Source: an uncultured Bacteroidales bacterium (GTDB taxonomy: Bacteria > Bacteroidota > Bacteroidia > Bacteroidales > Paludibacteraceae). From it: 64,000 nt of DNA. The position numbers and the translations under genes are program-made. Under the pieces are notes generated by a model that had not been told where the DNA came from, did no database searches, and was given only the letters and a program-made list of their open reading frames with translations. The stretch lies in NCBI GenBank assembly GCA_944321895.1, contig CALUNA010000002.1, positions 1 through 64,000 on the forward strand, read 5' to 3'. Below are positions 7,735 through 17,000 of this stretch, in pieces (the first letter of the stretch is position 1; the number at the start of each line of letters is the position of its first letter).

Positions 7735-8967
7735 ATGGCATTGGTTAACGAACAATTCTTGAAACTCCCGGAGAGTTATCTGTTCTCCGAAATAGCGAAA
7801 AAGGTAGCTGCATTTAAGGACACCCATCCGGAAGCCCGCATTATACGTTTGGGCATAGGCGATGTGACCCGTCCGTTGCCGCCGACAGTCATTGCGGCCT
7901 TGCATCGGGCCGTGGATGAGATGGCGGATGCCGCCACTTTCCGCGGTTACGGGCCGGAGCGCGGCTACGATTTTCTGGCGGAGGCCATTATCAGGCACGA
8001 TTACGAGGCGCGTGGTGTAAAGTTGAGCCCAACGGAGATTTTTATCAGCGATGGTGCCAAAAGCGATACTGGAAATATAGGCGATATTCTGAGCAAGGAT
8101 AACCGGATTGCGATTACGGATCCTGTTTATCCGGTCTATGTCGATACGAATGTTATGGGGTGCAGAGCGGGCGATTTATTGCCTGATGGACATTGGAGCG
8201 ATATCGCCTATATTCCTTGTTGTGCCGAAAACAAATTCATTCCGGAGTTGCCTGCCGAAAAACCCGATGTCATTTACTTGTGTTATCCGAACAATCCGAC
8301 CGGTACGGCATTGACCAAAAGCGAGTTGAAGAAATGGGTTGATTATGCATTGAAGAACAAGGTGCTGATTCTGTTTGATGCCGCTTACGAAGCTTTCATA
8401 ACGGAGCCGGATGTACCTCACAGCATTTATGAAATCCGCGGGGCCAAGCAGGTAGCCATTGAGTTCCGCAGCTTTTCGAAAACGGCTGGTTTTACGGGTC
8501 TGCGTTGCGGTTACACCGTGGTTCCCAAGGAACTGAAAGGTTTTCGCGTGAACGGCGAGGAAGTTGAGTTGAATGCCTTGTGGAACCGTCGGCAAACAAC
8601 AAAGTTCAACGGCACGGCATATATTGTACAGCGTGCTGCCGAGGCCATTTATACGCCTCAGGGGCAACGGGAAGTCAGGGCCAACATAGCCTATTACATG
8701 AACAATGCACGCATAATCCGCGAAGGTCTGGCGGCAGCCGGGCTGGAAGTTTACGGCGGTGTGAATGCCCCGTATATCTGGCTGAAAACGCCCGATGGCA
8801 TGGGCTCGTGGGAGTTTTTCGCGCATTTGCTCTATGACTGCCATGTGGTCGGGACGCCCGGTGTCGGTTTCGGGCCCGGCGGTGAAGGTTATTTGCGTCT
8901 TACGGCTTTCGGAAACACTCCCGATGTGGAAGAGGCCATTGAACGTATCAAGGAATGGAAAATGTAA
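7735..8967 (+). CDS. dapL: LL-diaminopimelate aminotransferase
   Basis: 410 residues. A PLP-dependent class I/II aminotransferase that turns tetrahydrodipicolinate into LL-diaminopimelate in one step, bypassing the succinylase or acetylase branch. The Schiff-base lysine is Lys249 in [18 protein letters not shown] (about 184-190) and the N-terminal [11 protein letters not shown] are DapL hallmarks. Pairing with dapF places the last two meso-DAP steps in one transcript, and shows that this organism uses the aminotransferase route as other Bacteroidales do. Confidence 0.96.
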   Translation: MALVNEQFLKLPESYLFSEIAKKVAAFKDTHPEARIIRLGIGDVTRPLPPTVIAALHRAVDEMADAATFRGYGPERGYDFLAEAIIRHDYEARGVKLSPTEIFISDGAKSDTGNIGDILSKDNRIAITDPVYPVYVDTNVMGCRAGDLLPDGHWSDIAYIPCCAENKFIPELPAEKPDVIYLCYPNNPTGTALTKSELKKWVDYALKNKVLILFDAAYEAFITEPDVPHSIYEIRGAKQVAIEFRSFSKTAGFTGLRCGYTVVPKELKGFRVNGEEVELNALWNRRQTTKFNGTAYIVQRAAEAIYTPQGQREVRANIAYYMNNARIIREGLAAAGLEVYGGVNAPYIWLKTPDGMGSWEFFAHLLYDCHVVGTPGVGFGPGGEGYLRLTAFGNTPDVEEAIERIKEWKM

Positions 8968-9028
8968 TCCGGTAATTATTAAAGTTTTATGAAAATAACT
9001 TTTGATTTTTTGCGTATCTGCTCCCGGA

Positions 9029-9054
9029 AGCAGAATCCCCTCATGGGGATTGCT
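9029..9054 (+). promoter_or_regulatory. Leader hairpin before the ammonium operon
   Basis: AGC-AG-AATCCCC (9029-9040) pairs with GGGGATT-GCT (9045-9054) around a TCAT loop, with a 2-base bulge. No T run follows, so it is not a classical terminator for dapL. It may be a leader element of the 9157-11705 operon. Function unknown. Confidence 0.3.
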
Positions 9055-9156
9055 GGCTGACCATTATGAAGAAGACACATGACGGAAAAGATTCCGGGGT
9101 GTCGCAGGCTGTTTTTATCAGACATATTCAGGATCAACGCATTTAAGGAAGAAGTT

Positions 9157-9900
9157 ATGAAAAAAGATAAGATTGTTTTACTCTCAGTTTTGTTGCCGGG
9201 AATATTACCCGTTTGTGCAGCGGAGGTTGTGGGAGGTGATGACAAAAAAGTGTCCATGTCGGTTGGTGCGGAAATCGTCAGCAGCTACGTTTGGCGGGGT
9301 GCCTATCAAACGGGTGCCAGCATCCAGCCCTATTTTTCGGTGGACGCGTTCGGATTTTCATTGGGAGCGTGGGGAAGCACTTCGTTTGCAGGCCTTGCCG
9401 ATGCACCCAAGGAGTTTGACCTCAGTTTGTTTTACGGTTACAGGGGCTTGTCGGTAGGGGTTACCGATTATTGGTGGACCGGTCAGGGAAATGCTTATTT
9501 TTCCGCCTGGAAGGAAGAAACCGCGCAGACAGGAAACTGCCATTATTTGGAAGGTTCGGTTTCCTACAGTTTTGAAGAAGACTTGTCATTTCCCCTGTCG
9601 GTTGGCTGGAATACCATATTCTATTGCCCGTTTGACAGGACTCCTGAAGGCAGGCAGCGTTTTTCCACTTATTTTGATGTGGCTTATGGGTTTTCCGTAA
9701 AGCAAATAAATTGTTCGGCAGGCATTGGTTTTTCCCCATGGACAGGCATTTATGGTGACAATTTTCAGGTGATGGATGTAACGCTCAGGGCTGCCCGTAC
9801 GGTTTCTTTCGGAAAAGCCTTTGAAACGGAGTTGTCGGTTGCCGCCATTTTTGCGCCGGCTAACGATGATGTATTTCTGGTATTCGGCATTTTGTTATAA
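9157..9900 (+). CDS. Outer-membrane beta-barrel protein heading the P-II/Amt operon
   Basis: 247 residues. I take the ATG at 9157 because it gives a proper signal peptide (MKKDKIVLLSVLLPGILPVCAA); the in-frame ATG at 9079 would add an implausible 26-residue lead. The mature part opens with VGAEIVSSYVWRGAYQTGASIQP and alternates hydrophobic and polar residues with many aromatics, as in small barrels with the SYVWRG entry motif. It is followed after 21 bases by P-II and then Amt, so it is very likely part of ammonium or nitrogen-compound uptake across the outer membrane. The substrate is not shown by the sequence. Confidence 0.8.
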   Translation: MKKDKIVLLSVLLPGILPVCAAEVVGGDDKKVSMSVGAEIVSSYVWRGAYQTGASIQPYFSVDAFGFSLGAWGSTSFAGLADAPKEFDLSLFYGYRGLSVGVTDYWWTGQGNAYFSAWKEETAQTGNCHYLEGSVSYSFEEDLSFPLSVGWNTIFYCPFDRTPEGRQRFSTYFDVAYGFSVKQINCSAGIGFSPWTGIYGDNFQVMDVTLRAARTVSFGKAFETELSVAAIFAPANDDVFLVFGILL

Positions 9901-9921
9901 ACAGGTAAAAAAACAGACAGT

Positions 9922-10278
9922 ATGAAAAAGATTGAAGCGATTATTCGCAAAACGAGATTTGAAGATGTAAAGGACGCCTTGCTTGCCGCTGACATAGAAT
10001 GGTTCTCCTATTATGATGTCCGTGGTGTCGGGAAATCGCATCAGGCCCGTATTTATCGTGGTGTCATGTATGATACAAGTTATATTGAACGGACGCTTGT
10101 TTCCATTGTGGTGCGCGACAAGAATGTGGAAAAGACCATTCAGGCCATTATGCAGGCCGCGCACACGGGAGAAATCGGTGATGGGCGGATTTTTGTTCTT
10201 CCCGTAGAAGAATCCGTACGTATCCGTACGGCCGAGCGTGGCGATATTGCACTTTACAACGCCGAGCTGGAAGAATGA
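9922..10278 (+). CDS. glnB: P-II nitrogen regulatory protein
   Basis: 118 residues. A trimeric sensor of 2-oxoglutarate, ATP and ADP that gates the ammonium channel. The T-loop runs about 37-55 (GVGKSHQARIYRGVMY). Tyr50 occupies the position of the uridylylated Tyr51 of enterobacterial GlnB/GlnK, although I see no uridylyltransferase here. The B-loop GEIGDGRIFV (83-92) is intact. It lies 56 bases ahead of the amt start, the GlnK-type arrangement, so channel control is its probable main task. Confidence 0.93.
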   Translation: MKKIEAIIRKTRFEDVKDALLAADIEWFSYYDVRGVGKSHQARIYRGVMYDTSYIERTLVSIVVRDKNVEKTIQAIMQAAHTGEIGDGRIFVLPVEESVRIRTAERGDIALYNAELEE

Positions 10279-10334
10279 GAGTCAGTTTCGGTAAAAAATG
10301 AAAGAATGTATTGTTTTTTAAAGGTAAGAAAGGT

Positions 10335-11705
10335 ATGAAAAAAGCAAGTTTGATTATGATATTGTTTGCGCTCGCATTGTTTCCGGCAACGTTGTTTGCC
10401 GCCGAGGGCACAGAAGTAACCGGAACCGTTCCGGCCATGGCAACGGAGGCCGATGCCGCAGGCTCGTTGAACACCGTTTGGATGCTGTTGGCGGCCATGC
10501 TGGTATTCTTTATGCAGCCCGGATTCGCTCTTGTCGAAGCCGGTTTCACACGCACGAAAAATACGGCAAATATCCTGATGAAGAATTTTGTGGATTTTAT
10601 GGTCGGTTCGTTGCTTTTCTGGTTTGTCGGCTTTGGTTTGATGTTCGGTGAAGGCGGTTTTGTCGGGTTCCCTCATTTTTTTGATTTGGACTACATGGCA
10701 GGCATCATAGACAACGGCCTTCCGATAGAAGGTTTCCTGATTTTCCAGACCGTATTTTGCGCCACATCGGCCACGATTGTGTCGGGTGCCATGGCGGAAC
10801 GTACCAAATTTTCCATGTATCTGGCTTATACGATATTTATCAGCGTATTGATTTATCCGATATCGGGACATTGGACCTGGGGCGGCGGTTGGCTGATGAA
10901 TGGTGAGGCCGGAAGTTTCATGATGCGCACTTTTGGTATGACATTCCATGATTTTGCCGGTTCTACGGTTGTACATTTGGTTGGCGGGATAATCGCGCTG
11001 GTCGGTGCGGCAGTACTTGGTCCGCGTGTAGGCAAATACAGTCCTGATGGCAAGTCGCGTGCGCTTCCGGGGCACAACCTGACCATAGCGGCCCTGGGAG
11101 TGTTCATTCTGTGGTTCGGCTGGTTCGGTTTCAACCCGGGTTCACAGTTGGCCGCTTATGGCGAGGGAAATGCAACTGCCATTTCGCATGTGTTCCTGAC
11201 AACCAATCTGGCAGCGTGTGCCGGTGGTTTTGTGACCTTGCTGACCAGTTGGCTGAAGTATGGGAAACCGTCCTTGTCGCTTACGCTGAACGGCATATTG
11301 GCCGGTCTTGTCGGAATCACGGCCGGTTGTGACCTTGTGTCGCCGGCAGGTGCTGTCATTATCGGAGCAATTTGCGGTGTGGTAATGGTCTTTGCCGTTG
11401 AGTTTATCGACCATGTGTTGAAAGTGGATGATCCGGTTGGCGCATCGTCCGTGCATGGTGTTTGCGGTTTGCTCGGCACTTTGCTGACCGGTTTGTTTGC
11501 AATGCAGGATGGTGTGTTCTACGGCGGCGGTTGGCATTTTTTCCTGGCGCAGTTGTTTGGCGTGCTTGTAGTCGGTGCATGGGCGGCAGCAATGGGTTTC
11601 CTGGTGTTCAAGGGGCTTGACAAGCTGCACGGTCTGCGTGTTTCGAAACGCATAGAGGAAGAAGGGCTGGACATTTACGAACATGGTGAATCGGCCTATA
11701 ACTAA
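10335..11705 (+). CDS. amt: Ammonium transporter (Amt/Mep/Rh family)
   Basis: 456 residues from the ATG at 10335, chosen over 10311 because it starts a clean signal peptide (MKKASLIMILFALALFPATLFA). Eleven or so membrane segments follow. The twin pore histidines are His214 (DFAGSTVVHLVGG) and His374 (SSVHGVCG). The Phe-gate and NH4+ recruitment region GFALVEAGFTR is typical. It imports ammonium across the inner membrane and feeds the downstream glutamine synthetase. The trimer would be plugged by the P-II protein encoded just upstream. Confidence 0.95.
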   Translation: MKKASLIMILFALALFPATLFAAEGTEVTGTVPAMATEADAAGSLNTVWMLLAAMLVFFMQPGFALVEAGFTRTKNTANILMKNFVDFMVGSLLFWFVGFGLMFGEGGFVGFPHFFDLDYMAGIIDNGLPIEGFLIFQTVFCATSATIVSGAMAERTKFSMYLAYTIFISVLIYPISGHWTWGGGWLMNGEAGSFMMRTFGMTFHDFAGSTVVHLVGGIIALVGAAVLGPRVGKYSPDGKSRALPGHNLTIAALGVFILWFGWFGFNPGSQLAAYGEGNATAISHVFLTTNLAACAGGFVTLLTSWLKYGKPSLSLTLNGILAGLVGITAGCDLVSPAGAVIIGAICGVVMVFAVEFIDHVLKVDDPVGASSVHGVCGLLGTLLTGLFAMQDGVFYGGGWHFFLAQLFGVLVVGAWAAAMGFLVFKGLDKLHGLRVSKRIEEEGLDIYEHGESAYN

Positions 11706-11712
11706 ACAAATC

Positions 11713-11744
11713 CGGGCAGGGGTACAAATACAGTCCCCTGCCTG
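11713..11744 (+). terminator. Hairpin between amt and glnN
   Basis: CGGGCAGGGG (11713-11722) pairs with CCCCTGCCTG (11735-11744). Only a weak T/A tract follows, so it may be a partial terminator that lowers glnN relative to amt, or an RNA-stability element. Confidence 0.5.
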
Positions 11745-11785
11745 TTAAAAACAGAATTTCTTTTCACTACTTAATTATACGCAAC

Positions 11786-13972
11786 ATGAGTACATTGAGA
11801 TTTAAATTGCTGGAAACGGCTTGTCAGCACAAGGCCGTTGTCCTGGAAAAAGAAGAAAAACGTCCGTCGGAATTTTTCGGTGAACATGTTTTCAACCGCA
11901 CGGCCATGGCCAAGTATTTGTCCAAAAGGACATACAACGCCATTATCGATGCCATTGACAATGGCACGCCGCTTGGACGCGAATATGCCGATGGCGTGGC
12001 CACAGGCATGAAACAGTGGGCCATGGAACAGGGAGCCACGCACTATACGCACTGGTTCCAGCCGCTGACTGGCGGAACAGCAGAAAAGCACGATGGTTTT
12101 ATTGAATTTGAGAAAGGCGCTGTCATAGAAGAATTCTCAGGCAAGATATTGATTCAGCAGGAGCCTGATGCATCCAGTTTCCCGAGCGGCGGTATCCGTA
12201 ACACGTTTGAGGCGCGCGGCTATTCGGCTTGGGATCCATCGTCGCCGGCATTCGTTGTGGGTGATACGCTTTGCATACCGACCGTATTCATTTCATATAC
12301 GGGCGAAGCCCTTGATTACAAGACACCGTTGCTGAAGGCCATTTCAGCCATGAGTGCCGCTGCCGTGAAAGTATGCCATTTGTTTGATGAGCGCGTTACG
12401 AAAGTCTTTTCCTATCTGGGCTGGGAGCAAGAATATTTCTTGGTTGATGAATCTTTGTACGCGGCCCGTCCCGATTTGGTGCTCACCGGGCGTACCTTGA
12501 TGGGGCATGACAGTGCCAAAAACCAGCAGTTGGAGGACCACTATTTCGGTTCCATTCCGACTCGTGTGCTGGCCTTCATGTCCGATTTGGAGCGTGAGTG
12601 CCTGAAACTCGGCATTCCGGTGAAGACACGTCACAACGAAGTTGCTCCGAACCAGTTTGAGGTTGCTCCTATTTTTGAGGAGACCAATCTGGCCAATGAC
12701 CACAACCTGTTGCTTATGTCCATTATGAAGAAAGTGGCACGGCGTCACAGCTTCCGTGTTCTGCTGCATGAAAAACCGTTTAAAGGCATCAACGGTTCCG
12801 GAAAGCACAACAACTGGTCCATGGGAACCGATACGGGTGTGAACCTGTTGTCGCCGGGCAAGAACGGTGTGGAAAACCTGCAGTTTGTTACATTCCTGGT
12901 CAATGTGCTGGCGGCTGTCTACAAACACAATGATTTGCTGAAGGCTTCCATCTGCTCCGCAACCAATGCACACCGTCTGGGCGCAAACGAGGCACCTCCC
13001 GCCATTGTGTCCGTCTTCCTCGGCAAGCAGGTTTCGGAAGTGCTGGACAAGCTCGAGGCGGCAACAACGGAAGAAGCCATTACAATGGATCCGAAAAGCG
13101 GTCTGAAAATAGGTGTGGCACATATTCCGGAAATTCTGTTGGACAATACGGACCGCAACCGCACGTCGCCCTTTGCGTTTACGGGCAACCGCTTTGAGTT
13201 CCGTGCCGTAGGCTCATCGGCCAACTGTGGTGAGGCAATGATTGTATTGAATACGGCCGTAGCCGCGCAGCTGAATGACTTTTATGCGGAAGTGGAGGGG
13301 CTGATAGCAGGAGGAACGCAGAAGGAAAAAGCCATTTTCAGCGTTATCCGCAAGCTGATAAAGGAATGCAAGGCCATCCGCTTTGATGGGAACGGCTACA
13401 GCGAGGAATGGAAAGCGGAGGCTGCCCGCCGCGGTTTGGACTGTGAAACGAGTGTTCCAGTGAATTTTGATGCATATCTGCGACCGAACAACGTGGAAAT
13501 CTTTACTTCAACCCGTGTGCTGAGCGAGGTGGAATTGCATTCGCGTTGCGAGGTCAAGTGGGAAACTTATGCAAAGAAAATCCAGATTGAGGCGCGTGTG
13601 CTTGGTGATTTGGCCGTGAACCACATAATTCCTGTCGCATCCCGTTACCAGTCGGTTCTGCTCGATAATATCGCTAAATTCAATGCTTTGTTTCCGGCCG
13701 ATGAGGCCAAAACACTGGCAGAGCAGGATATGAAGATGGTGCGCAAGGTGGCCAGGCACATTACGGCCGTCATGGAAAAAGTGGATGCCATGGTCAATGC
13801 ACGCAAGGTGGCCAACAAACTGGTTGAAGAACGGGCCAAAGCCATTGCATATCACGATACGGTACAGCCGCTGATGGATGAAATCCGTTACCACATAGAC
13901 AAACTCGAGCTGATTGTGGACAACGAGATGTGGCCCTTGCCCAAATACAGGGAATTGCTGTTTATCAGATAA
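11786..13972 (+). CDS. glnN: Type III glutamine synthetase
   Basis: 728 residues, the size of the GSIII family common in Bacteroidota and distinct from the 450-residue GSI. It makes glutamine from glutamate, ammonium and ATP. The N-terminal GSIII domain has FGEHVFNR near 31-38. The catalytic part shows EQEYFLVD, TRHNEVAPNQFEVAPIFEE and the ATP-site GSGKHNNWSMGT, followed by RNRTSPFAFTGNRFEFRA. Placed between the ammonium channel and glutamate synthase, it forms the first half of the GS-GOGAT cycle. Confidence 0.96.
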   Translation: MSTLRFKLLETACQHKAVVLEKEEKRPSEFFGEHVFNRTAMAKYLSKRTYNAIIDAIDNGTPLGREYADGVATGMKQWAMEQGATHYTHWFQPLTGGTAEKHDGFIEFEKGAVIEEFSGKILIQQEPDASSFPSGGIRNTFEARGYSAWDPSSPAFVVGDTLCIPTVFISYTGEALDYKTPLLKAISAMSAAAVKVCHLFDERVTKVFSYLGWEQEYFLVDESLYAARPDLVLTGRTLMGHDSAKNQQLEDHYFGSIPTRVLAFMSDLERECLKLGIPVKTRHNEVAPNQFEVAPIFEETNLANDHNLLLMSIMKKVARRHSFRVLLHEKPFKGINGSGKHNNWSMGTDTGVNLLSPGKNGVENLQFVTFLVNVLAAVYKHNDLLKASICSATNAHRLGANEAPPAIVSVFLGKQVSEVLDKLEAATTEEAITMDPKSGLKIGVAHIPEILLDNTDRNRTSPFAFTGNRFEFRAVGSSANCGEAMIVLNTAVAAQLNDFYAEVEGLIAGGTQKEKAIFSVIRKLIKECKAIRFDGNGYSEEWKAEAARRGLDCETSVPVNFDAYLRPNNVEIFTSTRVLSEVELHSRCEVKWETYAKKIQIEARVLGDLAVNHIIPVASRYQSVLLDNIAKFNALFPADEAKTLAEQDMKMVRKVARHITAVMEKVDAMVNARKVANKLVEERAKAIAYHDTVQPLMDEIRYHIDKLELIVDNEMWPLPKYRELLFIR

Positions 13973-14024
13973 GTAGCACGGCCTGTCGGTCGTGGATTAT
14001 ATGAAAAAACCGTACGGCGGCTGG

Positions 14025-14064
14025 ATTGCCATGATGTAATCCGGCTTGCCGGACGGCAATTTTT
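14025..14064 (+). terminator. Weak hairpin with T run between glnN and gltB
   Basis: ATTGCC (14025-14030) pairs with GGCAAT (14055-14060), with a nested CCGG/CCGG pairing, followed by TTTT. It lies 16 bases before the gltB start. It could attenuate read-through from glnN; the pairing is short. Confidence 0.35.
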
Positions 14065-14079
14065 AAATCTTCTTGAATT

Positions 14080-17000
14080 ATGCAACAAAGTAGTACGAAA
14101 AAAGAGCAGGGACTCTATAGCCCTGAATACGAACACGATGCGTGCGGTGTCGGTTTGTTGGTGAACATTCATGGTGGCAAATCTCACAAGATAGTAGAGA
14201 ATGCCTTGCAGGTGTTGGAGCACATGAACCACCGCGGTGCGGAAGGCGCGGACCCGAAAACCGGCGATGGTGCCGGCATCATGGTGCAGATTCCGCACGA
14301 GTTTATTTTGTTACAGGGTATTCCCGTGCCGGAAAAAGGCAAATACGGCACAGGGCTGGTGTTTTTGCCCAAGGCGCAGTCCGGCCAGGATGCCCTTATG
14401 TCCATAGTGGAACAGGAAATATCCGGTGCAGGATTGCAGCTGCTGGCCACACGCGATGTGCCGGTGAACAGTGAAATTCTGGGCGAAGGCTCGGCCGCAA
14501 CCGAACCGGCCATCAAGCAGATTTTTGTCATCTCGCCCGATGAGGTGGATGAAGTCGGGCTGGGCAGGGTGCTTTATGTTCTGCGAAAGAAAATAGAACG
14601 CAAGGTGCTGCAGTCGGACATTGCCGGGAAGAAAGATTTTTATGTAGTGTCGCTGTCGAACCGCAACATTGTTTACAAAGGCATGCTGACCTCGCTGCAA
14701 TTGCGCTATTATTACCTGGACTTAATAAATCCGTATTTTACGAGCGGTCTTGCTTTGGTACATTCCCGTTTCAGCACCAACACTTTCCCGACCTGGAGTC
14801 TGGCACAGCCTTTCCGCCTGCTCGGGCATAACGGTGAAATAAACACGATTCGCGGCAACCGCAAATGGATGGAAGCCCGTGAGAGCGTTTTGTGTCCGGA
14901 AACGCTTGGTGGTGACATAGATGTGCTGAAACCGCTGATTCAGCCGGATATGAGCGACAGCGCATCGCTGGACAACGTGATGGAATTTTTCATGATGTCG
15001 GGCATGAGCCTGCCACATGTATTGTCCATGCTTGTACCGGAAAGTTTTAACGAGAAGAATCCTATATCGGAAGACCTGAAGGCCTTTTATGAATACCACA
15101 GCATTGTCATGGAACCATGGGATGGTCCGGCAACCTTGTTGTTTTCCGATGGCCGTTATGCGGGCGGTATGCTTGACAGGAACGGATTGCGTCCGGCACG
15201 CTACCTGATTACGCAGAACGACATGATGGTGATTGCTTCCGAGGCCGGCGTGCTGGCTTTCGATGCGGCAGAAATCAAGGAAAAAGGCCGTCTGAAACCC
15301 GGCAAGCTGATTCTTGTGGATACGGAACAAGGTAAAATCTATCACGACAAGGAATTGAAGGAAGAGTTGGCGGCGGCTCATCCCTACCGCGACTGGCTGT
15401 CGAAAAACCGCGTCAAGCTGGACACTATCAGTTCCGGCCGCACGGTCCGGTGCGATGTACCCGACTACGCGGCTTACCTGCACACGTTCGGTTTCCACAA
15501 GGAAGATGTGGAGCGTATCATCGTGCCGATGGCGACGGATAGCAAAGAGCCCGTGGCCTCCATGGGCAACGACACGCCGTTGGCCTTGTTTTCGCAAAAA
15601 CCGCAATTGCTGTTCAATTATTTCCGGCAGCAGTTCGCACAGGTAACCAATCCGCCTATCGACCCGATTCGCGAGGAATTAGTCATGTCGCTCAGCAGTT
15701 ACATTGGCGTTATCAATAAAAACCTGCTGGTGCAGTCGCCGGAAGTCTGCAAGATGGTTAATCTGAAATCACCCGTGATTACGAATACGGATGTGGATAT
15801 TTTGCGTAACCTGCGCTACAAGGGTTTCCGTACCATTACGCTACCCATGACTTTTGACATATCGACCGGTGCGGAAGGTCTGGAAAAAGGCATCGGACGC
15901 TTGTGCGCCGAAGCGGAAAAGGCCGTTAAGGAAGACTTCAACTATATTATCCTGTCAGACAGGGGCATAGGTGAAACGCAGGCACCGATTCCATCATTGC
16001 TGGCGGTTTCTGCCGTTCACAATCATTTGATATCAAAACGCCTGCGTGTGCAGACGGCTATTGTCGTGGAAACCGGGGAGGCGCGCGAGGTGATGCATTT
16101 TGCCCTTTTGCTTGGCTATGGTGCAAGTGCGATAAATCCCTACATGGCGTTTGCCGTGTTGGACCGGTTGGTCAAGGACAAGGAAATCCAGCTGGACTAC
16201 CATACGGCAGAGAAGAATTACCTGAAAGCCGTAAACAAAGGTTTGCTGAAAGTCATTTCAAAAATGGGCATATCCACAATGGGAAGCTATCGTGGCGCAC
16301 AGTTGTTTGAAGCGGTCGGCATGTCGCAAGAGCTGATTGACCGTTATTTTTGCGGGACGACTTCGAAAATCGGCGGCGTTACGTTGGAGGAAATATACCG
16401 CGACATTGCAAAATTCCACAAGGATGCCTACACAGATCACGAGCAATATCTGGCGCACAACGGCATATACAGTTACCGGAAAAACGGCGAGTTCCATGCC
16501 TGGAATCCGGAAACCATCACGGCCCTGCAAGTGGCTACCCGTTTGGGCAGCTACAAGAAATTCAAGGAGTTCACCGCACTGGTAGACAACAAGGAACAGC
16601 CGGTGTTCCTGCGCGACCGCTTGGATTTCAAGCGCAATCCCATTGACATCTCGCTGGTGGAGCCTGTGGAGGCGATAACGAAACGTTTTGTCACGGGAGC
16701 CATGTCGTTCGGTTCCATCAGCAAGGAGGCACACGAGGCCATGGCCATTGCCATGAACATGCTGGGCGGCAAGAGCAATACCGGTGAGGGCGGTGAGGAT
16801 GCGGCACGTTTTGCCGTACGCGAGGATGGCACATCGGCAAGGAGCGCCATCAAGCAGGTGGCTTCGGGACGTTTCGGCGTTACGGCCGAATACCTTGTAA
16901 ATGCCGATGAGATTCAGATCAAGGTGGCACAGGGCGCCAAGCCCGGTGAGGGCGGGCAGTTGCCCGGCTTCAAGGTGAATGAGGTTATTGCCCGTACGCG

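Noticed and set aside
6811..7998. A 395-codon open frame antisense to dapF and dapL
   Set aside because: It runs across two clear enzyme genes and their spacer, with skewed composition and no promoter at its start.
12344..13123. A 259-codon open frame antisense to glnN
   Set aside because: Fully inside a well-supported gene and without a plausible signal or domain.
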